Assembly: GCF_014705605.1 (NCBI RefSeq)
Contig: NZ_JACXIZ010000012.1
Span: 164,702-228,701, forward strand
Source of the DNA: Paenibacillus sabuli
Lineage (GTDB): Bacteria; Bacillota; Bacilli; Paenibacillales; Paenibacillaceae
Direction of reading: 5' to 3'
Length of the DNA stretch: 64,000 nt
Made by a program: the position numbers and the translations under genes. Each line of letters begins with the position of its first letter. Within the stretch, counting starts at the first letter, position 1. The notes under the pieces are model-generated. The model ran no database searches, was not told the origin of the DNA, and was given only the letters and a program-made list of their open reading frames with translations. This document shows positions 43,101-50,278 of the stretch, piece after piece.

Positions 43101-43808
43101 CTATTCCGCCGGCGGCTTGAAATTGTTGTAAATGTTCTGCGCCGTGACGCTGCCGCTGCTTACCTCGTCAGTCGTGAAGCCGGAGACGACGTTGCCGACC
43201 TCGAATTGTTCGCTGACGAGCTGCTCCGACATCGGGAGCGCATTCGGACCGCTGATGCCGTATTCGGTCTCTTCGGTCACCTGCACCCACAGCTCGCCGA
43301 TCCGGAAGCTGCTTCCATCCTCGGCGACCTCGTCGATGAAGCCGTCGATGTTGACCAGATGCCGCGCAGAGGTCGCCGGCGGCGTATTCGGCGTGTTGGG
43401 TGTGTTCGACGTATTAGGCGTATTCGACGTGTTGGGTGTGTTCGATGTGTCTGGCGTGTTCGGCTCGTTCTGCACAATGCCGGGACTGTTGCCGCCCCCC
43501 GTCGCACCGGGATCCGGTGCCGGGGTGCCAGGCGCGCCTCCGTCGTTGATGGCGTAGATGCCAACGGCGAGGACGCCGCAAGCGGCGACGCCGGAAATCC
43601 ATGCGACGGCTTTATTACGGCTTGCTTTTTTCTCAGAATGCATATCGGTTCCTCCTATAGGTTGATTCACGTGTGTCATTTGATGCTGCTGCCTCGGATA
43701 CTGCTGACGCTGTGCCTGCGCCAGCCTTTCAATCGTGCGCTGTTCGAAGTCCTCGCTTCGCTTCAGTCTGGACATCGCGGCTTTGTACTCGTGCTTTTGC
43801 TTCTCCAT
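43101..43808 (-). CDS. Membrane protein, probable anti-sigma partner of ECF sigma factor
   Basis: A 235-residue protein. The N-terminal 62 residues are cytoplasmic and helical (YKAAMSRLKRSEDFEQRTIE), one membrane helix lies at about 68-90, and an extracellular linker carries repeated (N/D)TPNTSN blocks. The C-terminal domain (from HLVNIDGFIDEVAEDGSSFR) resembles DUF5666-type beta modules. It starts 2 nt after the sigma-factor stop behind GGGAGGGGAG, the usual place for an anti-sigma factor, though no ZAS zinc motif is present. The role rests on position and topology. Confidence 0.65.
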   Translation of the reverse strand: MEKQKHEYKAAMSRLKRSEDFEQRTIERLAQAQRQQYPRQQHQMTHVNQPIGGTDMHSEKKASRNKAVAWISGVAACGVLAVGIYAINDGGAPGTPAPDPGATGGGNSPGIVQNEPNTPDTSNTPNTSNTPNTSNTPNTPNTPPATSARHLVNIDGFIDEVAEDGSSFRIGELWVQVTEETEYGISGPNALPMSEQLVSEQFEVGNVVSGFTTDEVSSGSVTAQNIYNNFKPPAE

Positions 43809-43810
43809 GC

Positions 43811-44287
43811 CTACTCCCCTCCCAGAATGCCTTTGAGCAGCTTGCGCCCGCGCGCCAGCCAGGTGCCAACCGTCGCCGGCTTGGTCTGGAGCATCTCCGC
43901 AATTTCTTCCAGCGCATAGCCCTCGTAATAATGCAGATGAATTGGAATCCGGTACTTCCGGTCCAGGGACAGCACCGCCTGCAGTACGGTCCTGTCTTGC
44001 TGCGGGAGATCGGACAAGTTGTCGGGCAGCGGGTTCCGACTGCGGAACCATCCCGATTTCAGCTTGTTTTTGCTCTTGTTGATGGCCGTTCGAATCAGCC
44101 AGGCCTTCTCGTGCCCGCCGCTCTCAAAGGAAGGGGCGGACTGAAGATACGCCAGAAAAACATCCTGCGCAATCTCTTCGGCGTCGGCCACGTTTTTGAG
44201 ATAAGCAAAGGCAACTCGGATCAGGGCGTCCGAGTAGGCGACCACTGCTTGGCGAACGGATTCATTGAGCTCGAATGAATCGCGCAC
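43811..44287 (-). CDS. ECF-type RNA polymerase sigma factor
   Basis: A 158-residue sigma-70 group IV factor. Region 2 contains DALIRVAFAYLKNVADAEEI and the -10 recognition helix; region 4 contains HYYEGYALEEIAEMLQTKPA and VGTWLARGRKLLKGIL. It should direct RNA polymerase to its own regulon, held in check by the membrane protein encoded directly downstream. GTG start behind AGGGGG. A possible autoregulated promoter (TGAAAA, 17 nt, TGTATA) lies upstream, but the match is weak. Confidence 0.92.
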   Translation of the reverse strand: MRDSFELNESVRQAVVAYSDALIRVAFAYLKNVADAEEIAQDVFLAYLQSAPSFESGGHEKAWLIRTAINKSKNKLKSGWFRSRNPLPDNLSDLPQQDRTVLQAVLSLDRKYRIPIHLHYYEGYALEEIAEMLQTKPATVGTWLARGRKLLKGILGGE

Positions 44288-44362
44288 CGCTCATTCCCCC
44301 TTCCCTCTATATACAACTGAAGCCCGTCCATTTTTTCACGACTGCGAAATCTTTTCGTTTTT

Positions 44363-44392
44363 TTGGCAATACGCTTCAAAAATCGGTATAAT
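44363..44392 (+). promoter_or_regulatory. Sigma-A promoter of the Rpn-family gene
   Basis: TTGGCA (44363-44368) and TATAAT (44387-44392) are separated by 18 bp and point to the gene at 44593, implying a leader of about 190 nt. The leader contains a GCCGAGC/GCTCGGC inverted repeat (near 44453 and 44494) that could fold. Nothing else is recognised in 44288-44592. Confidence 0.55.
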
Positions 44393-44592
44393 GAGATACA
44401 GGAACATACGTTCCTAATTCGTAAAATGACTTAGTTGCCTGAAACAGGGATGCCGAGCAGTCCTCCCCCGGATTGGCCCCCTTTGTCAAGCAAGCTCGGC
44501 CACTCGCCCAAGCCCTTAATCCAAAGAGCGTTGCCAATTGTATTGTCCAGTTTTACAAATTTTCGCATTGCGAAAAGGAGATGACGCTAACT

Positions 44593-45675
44593 GTGCAGTC
44601 TATTATACTGAAAGAACAAGGCGAATCGTATACGAGCCGGCGCTATATCGACTTAAAAGCAGACTTTGCATTTAAGCGTATGTTTGGACAGGGAGACGGC
44701 AGGAAGGTGCTGATTGCCTTTTTGAACGCCTTGCTGGCTTCGGATCGGCAGCATCCGCCGATCGTTTCGGTCGAGCTGCTGAATCCGGAGCTGGAACGCG
44801 AATACAGCGAAGATAAAAAAGCGCTGCTGGATTTGCTCGCGCAGACCGATTCGGGCACATTTATACACATCGAGCTGCAACTGCTCAATCAACCGCATCT
44901 CATTAGCCGGCTTGTGTACTACTGGAGCAGGGTATATACCAAGCAGCTCAAGAAGGGGCAGTCCTACGACAAACTAAATCCAACCATTACCATTCTTATT
45001 TCAAACGAGGATGTGTTGGCTCAGACCGGGCGCTACCACACCCGTTTTGGACTGTATGAGGATCAAGAGCGATTTCGGCTGACGGACATGCTGGACATCC
45101 ATGTGATCGAGCTGCAGAAGCTGTTGCGCGCCTTTACGTCCGGAGACGCCGACCCATGGCAGGACAGCGAAATTCGCTGGCTGCTGTTGCTTGCCGCCGT
45201 CCAAGGCGATGACGTAAAGGACGGACTCATTAAACAATTGGAGGCGATTGCGATGCGCTCGGATGAGGAATTGTTCGAGGCGTTTGAACGTTGGGAAAGT
45301 TTAAGCCGCGATCCAAAAGTATGGGCAAAGTATGAATTGTGGCATATGGCAGTGATGGACGAGGCGGCCCGGGAAGCTGACCGGCTGCAATTGGAACAGG
45401 ACCGGCAGCGTCTGGAAACGGAAAGCAAGCAGCTCAAGACGGAGACAACAAAGCTCCAATCCGAGACTGCTCAGCTCAAGTCTGAGTCTGCTCAGCTCAA
45501 GTCTGAGTCTGCCCAGCTCAAGTCTGAGTCTGCCCAGCTCAAGTCGGAAAAAGAGCGACTGAAGCTCCAGCTGCTGCAAGCAGGCCAAAATATGCTGCGC
45601 AGCGGCATGAGCCCGGAAGAGGTGTCCCGTATCACGGGATTGCCGGAGGACGAGCTGTCGAATGACGCGAGGTAG
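44593..45675 (+). CDS. Rpn-family / PD-(D/E)XK nuclease transposase-like protein
   Basis: A 360-residue protein of the Rpn/YhgA group. The N-terminal nuclease-like domain has YIDLKADFAFKRMFGQGDGR, LLNPELEREYSEDKKALLDL and FIHIELQLLNQPHLISRLVY, carrying the D...ExQ signature. The C-terminal third is a long coiled coil built from 7-residue repeats (SAQLKSE four times) and ends GMSPEEVSRITGLPEDEL, a common tail in this family. Rpn proteins promote RecA-independent recombination. The GTG at 44593 lies 12 nt from AAGGAG; an ATG at 44581 touches that site and was rejected. It stands alone between other operons. Confidence 0.85.
   Translation: MQSIILKEQGESYTSRRYIDLKADFAFKRMFGQGDGRKVLIAFLNALLASDRQHPPIVSVELLNPELEREYSEDKKALLDLLAQTDSGTFIHIELQLLNQPHLISRLVYYWSRVYTKQLKKGQSYDKLNPTITILISNEDVLAQTGRYHTRFGLYEDQERFRLTDMLDIHVIELQKLLRAFTSGDADPWQDSEIRWLLLLAAVQGDDVKDGLIKQLEAIAMRSDEELFEAFERWESLSRDPKVWAKYELWHMAVMDEAAREADRLQLEQDRQRLETESKQLKTETTKLQSETAQLKSESAQLKSESAQLKSESAQLKSEKERLKLQLLQAGQNMLRSGMSPEEVSRITGLPEDELSNDAR
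45466..45549 (+). repeat. 21-bp tandem repeat, four copies, in Rpn-family gene
   Basis: Four 21-bp copies of TCTGCTCAGCTCAAGTCTGAG, nearly identical, encode (S/T)AQLKSE, one coiled-coil heptad each. Perfect heptads at the DNA level let the coil lengthen or shorten by replication slippage. Confidence 0.9.
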
Positions 45676-45688
45676 ACGCAACGCAAAG

Positions 45689-45741
45689 AACCTCCAGGCC
45701 CTGCCTGCGGCAAAGCCGCCTCAGGCAAGGGCTTGAAGGTT
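45689..45741. terminator. Long imperfect hairpin after Rpn-family gene
   Basis: AACCT-CCA-GGCCCTGCCTG pairs with CAGGCAAGGGC-TTGA-AGGTT around CGGC/GCCG. It lies between convergent genes. There is little T-run, so termination strength is unclear. Confidence 0.55.
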
Positions 45742-45809
45742 ATTGGCACGCGCTGTGGACCTGTGCTCGCGCTGCGAACCCGTGCTCCCGAACGCGGGGC
45801 GCCACCGAA

Positions 45810-46811
45810 TCAGGCCAGCTTGTGGCCGCAATTCGGGCAAAAGTTGGCGCCTGCGTTTTTGGCGCCGCAATTCGGGCAGAAATTCGGCTTCGCGCCGCCT
45901 TCATCCGAAGCGGCCGGCGATGCTGCCGGGGCCGTTGGCGCCTTGGGCGCGTCCGGCTTGTTGACCTTGCCCTGTCCCATGTTGTCCATCATTTCCTTGG
46001 CGATGTTCATACCCATCATCATGCCCGCCATATCCGAGGCTGCTCCCCCGCCCTGCATCTTGCCGGAGGTCATTCCGTCGGTCATAGACACCTGTTGGTA
46101 CTTCGACAGGTCGCCGATCATCTCATGCGAGGCGGTCTTGTTGATCATCGCCTGAATTTCCGGCGGGTAGTTAAAACTCATGACGTTGAAGCCAGTAATG
46201 GAGATGCCGATATCCATAATCTGCATGTCCAGATCGTCGCGGATGCCGCCCGCGATTTCATGCGCGTTGGCCTGCAGGTTGAACATGTTTTTGCCTTCGC
46301 GGCTGATCCACTTCATGAGCAGCTGGTCGAGCACCGACGTGATGCGGATCTTCACATCCTCGACGAGGTAACTGTCGCGCATGCCGGCGATCTTGTCGAT
46401 CAGGGTCACATAGTCGGCCACCTTGAAGTTGAAGGTGCCGTTGGCGCGGATTGGCATGCCGCCAGGCAGCTGCGGCGTCGGAATGAGCACCGGGTTTTGC
46501 GTGCCCCAGCGGACGGTGAATTCCTTCGTATTGACGAACAGCACCTCGACCCGCATGCCGCTGTTGAAGCCGAACTTGAAGCCCTTGAGCGTGGAGAGGA
46601 ACGGGATGATCTCCGAGTCGATGCTGTACTCGCCCTCGTCCTTGAATACCCCTTCGATGCGGCCGTTGTCCACGAAGATCGCATCCTGCCCGGGCCGAAT
46701 GATCAGCTTGCTGCCCTTTTTGATTTCCCGATTGCGCCATTTCCAGAAGATCATATCCTCGCGGAACTCTTCCCACTCCACGACGTTGGCGAACTGATTT
46801 TTGAAAAACAT
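45810..46811 (-). CDS. ydjI: YdjI, SPFH-domain protein with zinc ribbon
   Basis: A 333-residue protein: an SPFH/virion-core-like domain (about 25-240; DMIFWKWRNREIKKGSKLII, MRDSYLVEDVKIRITSVLDQ), a Met/Gly-rich stretch, and a C-terminal zinc ribbon with two CPNCG knuckles (FCPNCGAKNAGANFCPNCGH). In B. subtilis, YdjI recruits PspA to the membrane. It is last in an operon with the order pspA-ydjG-ydjH-ydjI. AAGGGA precedes the start. Confidence 0.93.
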   Translation of the reverse strand: MFFKNQFANVVEWEEFREDMIFWKWRNREIKKGSKLIIRPGQDAIFVDNGRIEGVFKDEGEYSIDSEIIPFLSTLKGFKFGFNSGMRVEVLFVNTKEFTVRWGTQNPVLIPTPQLPGGMPIRANGTFNFKVADYVTLIDKIAGMRDSYLVEDVKIRITSVLDQLLMKWISREGKNMFNLQANAHEIAGGIRDDLDMQIMDIGISITGFNVMSFNYPPEIQAMINKTASHEMIGDLSKYQQVSMTDGMTSGKMQGGGAASDMAGMMMGMNIAKEMMDNMGQGKVNKPDAPKAPTAPAASPAASDEGGAKPNFCPNCGAKNAGANFCPNCGHKLA

Positions 46812-46846
46812 GTCTGATTCCGTCCCTTCTGTTCGACGATTTTCGT

Positions 46847-47668
46847 TTAAAATGATCCCCGGCTGCCGCTATGCGAATGCCCGCCTCGTGTGACCCCGCC
46901 GCCCCCGCCGGAGCCGCCGCTGTTATTGCGCGGAATGCGGGTCTTGGTCGTCGTCTTGCGAATATACCGGTCATGATGAGCCAGCACGCCGGAGGTGGCG
47001 GTATTCTGATACGTCTGCGGCGTCACCGTGACGCGCCCGCCGGAGCGATACGCCATCAGCCCGACAACCGCGCCGCCGAGCGCGACCGCGACCGCAAGCT
47101 GGAACCACAGCCGAAAGACGATGTTGTCGGGATTGACGCCCGGCTCGAAGCCCATGTAGCGATGGGCCGTATCCAGGTACGTCCGGAAGGCGTCCGCATA
47201 GTCGCCCTCGCTCATCGCCGGCGTCATTCGATCGCGGATTTTGTCGAGACGACGATCGTCCAGGTAGGTCTCCCCCTTGTAGAACCCGGCCAGATAGATC
47301 TCCCTGCCCTTCATATCGACCGTCAGCAGCACTGTGTTGCCGTGCGATTTGTCGTAGCCGAAGCCCTGCGCGTCATAATAATCCTGTGTGATTCGCTTGA
47401 CGTCGGCGCCCTCGGGATTGGGGGTCGTGTAGATGATCATATCCGTCTCGCGCTCGGCCGCGTACATATTGGCCAGCGCATTCAGCGCCTCGTAGTCCGC
47501 CCGGCTCAATAGCTCCGCATCGTCGAAGATCATCTGCTTTTGCGCCGTTTGCTCGGACGACGACTGTTCGGAAGCCGCGGCTCGTGCGCCGGCCGGCGCA
47601 TACGGCCACAGGGCAACCGCGGTCAGCAGCAGCAGCGCCGCTATCCATAAGGCAGGCCATTTCCTCAC
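46847..47668 (-). CDS. ydjH: YdjH, TPM-domain membrane protein
   Basis: A 273-residue exported membrane protein with an N-terminal signal/helix (about 5-28), a TPM domain (about 45-170; VYAAERETDMIIYTTPNPEG in part, DYYDAQGFGYDKSHGNTVLL), a second helix (about 185-205) and a Gly/Ser-rich tail with GGSGGGGG. TPM proteins act in membrane or thylakoid maintenance. Its GTG start overlaps the ydjG stop as GTGA. It forms part of the PspA envelope-stress system. Confidence 0.9.
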   Translation of the reverse strand: MRKWPALWIAALLLLTAVALWPYAPAGARAAASEQSSSEQTAQKQMIFDDAELLSRADYEALNALANMYAAERETDMIIYTTPNPEGADVKRITQDYYDAQGFGYDKSHGNTVLLTVDMKGREIYLAGFYKGETYLDDRRLDKIRDRMTPAMSEGDYADAFRTYLDTAHRYMGFEPGVNPDNIVFRLWFQLAVAVALGGAVVGLMAYRSGGRVTVTPQTYQNTATSGVLAHHDRYIRKTTTKTRIPRNNSGGSGGGGGVTRGGHSHSGSRGSF

Positions 47669-48696
47669 CAGAATCCGCCTCCCATCCCCAGCGACAAAAA
47701 CTTCATGCCGATCAGCGCGATTCCCGCCACGCCGCCGAACCAGGCGGCCACCTTGCCCTTGCTGATCGGCGGCTTGCCGACCACCTTGCCGGTCTGGCCG
47801 TTCATCGCGAACGTATACTGCAGCCGATTATAATCGTAGTGCACGACCCACACCGGTAGCAGCGCGTAGCTGGCGTGCTTGAGCCGGGTGTCGATGTCCT
47901 TTTGCGTATAGCTCACCGAAGCGTAGCCCGGCATCGTCGAGCGAATATAGGATTCGATGTAGCTGCCGATCCGGGCCTTGACGCGCGGGAACAGCTCCTG
48001 CTCGTCATGGCTGTATTTCTCGGCGACATAGCCCGCCAGATACGGCGTTTTGAAGCTCTTGAGCTGCTGATACGGGAACGGCTCCAGCTTATCCATGAGC
48101 GCGTCGTTCATTTTTTCCGAGGCGTCGACCGGCACCTTGGTATAGTCCAGGCGAATCTTGCGGTAGACGTCGTAGTACAGGGTCTCGGTGTATCGGTAAT
48201 CGCCGCGCGTGTAGGTGCGCACCTTGGTCGCCGTGCCGCGCACCTCGATATTGTTGTCCAGCTCGTAGAGCCAGAACGGCACGTACATGCCGGTAATGCT
48301 CTTGATCCGGTCCGCGGTCATGAAGCCGCCCGGCGTGAGGCGCCCGCCCCGACACCACTTCTTGAAGGCGCGCTGCGCCTCCTCCTTGCTGATCGCAAAT
48401 GGAATGACCACCGCCGGAGCCAGCTTGCCGGTCAGACGGTCGCCCAGCACGACGGCCGAGCCGCAAAAGCTGCAGACTGTCGCCGTCGTCTCCGCTTCGC
48501 TCAGGATGACCGCGCCGCAGCTCGTGCAGTGGTACTCGACCGCCTCGTCGCCCGTGAAGGTCTGCTTCATCAGCGGATCCTGCAGCGTCTCCACGTTGTC
48601 CCCCCGGCCGCAGCTCGGACAAGACAGCGCACCCGTCTCGGCGTCGAACGCCATCCCGCTCCCGCAGTTCGGACACTTGTATTCAATCACCGGCAT
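47665..48696 (-). CDS. ydjG: YdjG, zinc-ribbon membrane protein
   Basis: A 343-residue protein with two N-terminal zinc ribbons (CPNCGSGMAF...CPSCG, and CTSCGAVILSEAETTATVCS) and a domain that stays with YdjG-type proteins (FAISKEEAQRAFKKWCRGGR; TGMYVPFWLYELDNNIEVRG). One C-terminal membrane helix lies at about 315-340. Such proteins work with YdjH as membrane partners for YdjI and PspA. GAGGTGG precedes the ATG, and the stop overlaps ydjH. Confidence 0.9.
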   Translation of the reverse strand: MPVIEYKCPNCGSGMAFDAETGALSCPSCGRGDNVETLQDPLMKQTFTGDEAVEYHCTSCGAVILSEAETTATVCSFCGSAVVLGDRLTGKLAPAVVIPFAISKEEAQRAFKKWCRGGRLTPGGFMTADRIKSITGMYVPFWLYELDNNIEVRGTATKVRTYTRGDYRYTETLYYDVYRKIRLDYTKVPVDASEKMNDALMDKLEPFPYQQLKSFKTPYLAGYVAEKYSHDEQELFPRVKARIGSYIESYIRSTMPGYASVSYTQKDIDTRLKHASYALLPVWVVHYDYNRLQYTFAMNGQTGKVVGKPPISKGKVAAWFGGVAGIALIGMKFLSLGMGGGFW

Positions 48697-48738
48697 CGTC
48701 GGCCACCTCGTTTCTCTCTCATGATGATAAGCGCTGCT

Positions 48739-49428
48739 CTAGTCGCGCAGACGCCGCCGCAGCGCCGCCAGCTCGTCCTCGGGACCGGCCGGCTCCGCAG
48801 ACGCACGGCCCGCGCGCTCGCGCTCCCACTCGGCGAACACGTCGTCGAGATCGTCGCCGGCCGGCGCGCGCAGCTCCGCCAGCGCCATCGCCTCGTCGTA
48901 GTTCCGGTTCACCTGCTCCTCCCACGCCGCCATCGCACCGCTCGCCGATCCCGACGCCCCGCCGGACGCATGGATGCGCTGCTGCGCGCGGGCGGCATCC
49001 TGCTTGCCCGCCAGCGCATCGCGGCGCTCCTCCAGCTGGCGGACATCGCCGGCCAGCTTGTCCTCCATCTGCCGCATGCGCTGCGCGCTGGCCGCTGCCC
49101 GGTCCAGCGCGGCCTGCAGATCGCCGCAGCGCTGCTCCGTCTCTTGCTTGCGCGTCAGGAACTTCAGCGCCTCCGCCTCCTTGCCCTCGCGCACGCATGT
49201 CTCGGCGTAGCGCTGCAGCTTCGCCGACTCCTCGTCGCATTCCGCGAGCGCGCGTCTGGCCCGCTGCTCCTGCATCTGCAGCGTCGCCGTCTCCGCCTTG
49301 ACGCGGCCCAGATCGGCCTGCAGCCCTTTCAGGTACGAGCGCGCCATCTTCTCCGGATCGTCAGCCCTGTCCACGAGCGCATTCCAATTGCTCAGCATGA
49401 CCGCCTTGAATCGCGTCAGCATGCTCAT
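48739..49428 (-). CDS. pspA: PspA/IM30 phage-shock protein
   Basis: A 229-residue PspA/IM30 protein, almost wholly helical: LTRFKAVMLSNWNALVDRAD at the start, then a coiled coil (about 25-145) with DPEKMARSYLKGLQADLGRV. PspA polymers protect and repair the inner membrane under stress. It leads the ydjGHI genes as in B. subtilis, where SigW controls the set. Ribosome site GAAGGAGG precedes the ATG. The Ala/Gly/Ser-rich stretch near 150-165 is longer than usual. Confidence 0.92.
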   Translation of the reverse strand: MSMLTRFKAVMLSNWNALVDRADDPEKMARSYLKGLQADLGRVKAETATLQMQEQRARRALAECDEESAKLQRYAETCVREGKEAEALKFLTRKQETEQRCGDLQAALDRAAASAQRMRQMEDKLAGDVRQLEERRDALAGKQDAARAQQRIHASGGASGSASGAMAAWEEQVNRNYDEAMALAELRAPAGDDLDDVFAEWERERAGRASAEPAGPEDELAALRRRLRD

Positions 49429-49802
49429 CGCACGCCACCTCCTTCGTCAATGATGTCGTCCGGTACACGATATAATGCGCCGCCTGCCGCAAAAACCCGA
49501 GCTCGTGCGGCAGCCCGGCCAGCGCCTCCACACCGGAGCAATAGTGCTCCCACATGGCCCGCTGTGCGCCGGGGCGGCCCAGCCGCCGCAGATCGGCCGA
49601 GCTGCGGACCGGCCGCGCGACCGACGCCAGCCGCCCGAGTCCGAGCGGGCATGCGCCGTGCCCGGATATCCGCCTGCAGCCGCGAGGCGTAACTGCGGCC
49701 CTGCAAGTGCTGCAGCAGGTCCGCCCAGTAGCGTGCGGCCTGGGCCTCGGCCTTGGGATAAGCCGGCATCGTATCGTCATGCATCAGGGTCGCTTTGTTC
49801 AT
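49361..49802 (-). pseudogene. Frameshifted small gene before pspA
   Basis: Protein-like sequence moves between frames. From the ATG at 49802 the first frame reads MNKATLMHDDTMPAYPKAEA and on to LLQHLQGRSYASRLQADIRA; at about 49660 it becomes low-complexity. A second frame then carries RAMWEHYCSGVEALAGLPHE and LGFLRQAAHYIVYRTTSLTK. Together they would make one protein of about 125-145 residues ending at or inside the pspA start. This suggests a frameshift mutation or a sequencing error. No family is recognised. Confidence 0.4.
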
Positions 49803-49965
49803 CGTCGTGTCAACCCCGGCTTCCAGGGATGTTACTACCATTACGCAGCAGAACGCGACGCGTTCCAAGCCCGCCGCCTCGGGGCCGTCTTGCCCGTCGG
49901 CCCGATGCTGTTATTTTATCATGCTTGCCGGGTCCGTCACATCCGCATTTTCGATTCATGCGCAA

Positions 49966-50008
49966 AAGAACCTTCATGCCGATGAATGAAGCGGCATGAA
50001 GGTTCCTT
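49966..50008 (-). terminator. Intrinsic terminator
   Basis: AGAACCTTCATGCC and GGCATGAAGGTTC flank a 12-nt loop; on the minus strand it is followed by TTTTGCG. It would stop transcripts coming from the polysaccharide cluster before the pspA operon. Confidence 0.75.
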
Positions 50009-50069
50009 GTGTCTAGCAAGCAGGAAAATGAGTACTTTCGTTCCGCGCGGGTGTATTCTCGCGTCCGGA

Positions 50070-50096
50070 TCAGCCTTTCAGCGAGCCAATCATGAC
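50070..50096 (-). pseudogene. Possible relic of an ABC permease C-terminus
   Basis: On the minus strand the last codons read VMIGSLKG then TGA, matching the characteristic end of LplC-type permeases (compare GVLIGSVKG and GILLGSIKG in this window). No longer permease sequence precedes it; a group II intron fragment lies about 90 bp upstream. Confidence 0.3.
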
Positions 50097-50183
50097 CGCC
50101 GCCGCTTGTATTGCGCGTCCGCAGGCACTCCGCCATGATGACCGGGCGGCACGGAAATTCGTCTCATATTGAAACACATCGAG

Positions 50184-50249
50184 GAGGCCTATGCGGATAC
50201 GCATAGGCCTCTCACAGATCCGGACGTGCGGGTAAAACGCATCCGGCTC
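50184..50249 (-). mobile_element. Group II intron 3' end remnant (domains V and VI)
   Basis: On the minus strand GAGCCGGATGCG (from 50249) pairs with CGCACGTCCGGATC (to 50217), the layout of group II intron domain V with the AGC triad near its 5' end and the GCACGT bulge region. TGTGA then joins a 12-bp hairpin (50184-50211), as for domain VI, followed by CCTCCTCGATGTG. The domain V loop (TTTTACC) is not a GNRA tetraloop and one triad pair is lost, so it is probably dead. No reverse transcriptase gene is present. Confidence 0.6.
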
Positions 50250-50278
50250 CTCCAGTGATTACCGTTTTCTTGCCGGCG

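Noticed and set aside
50184..50211. Simple rho-independent terminator
   Set aside because: No T-run follows on either strand, and its link to the domain V-like stem makes an intron domain VI remnant a better reading.
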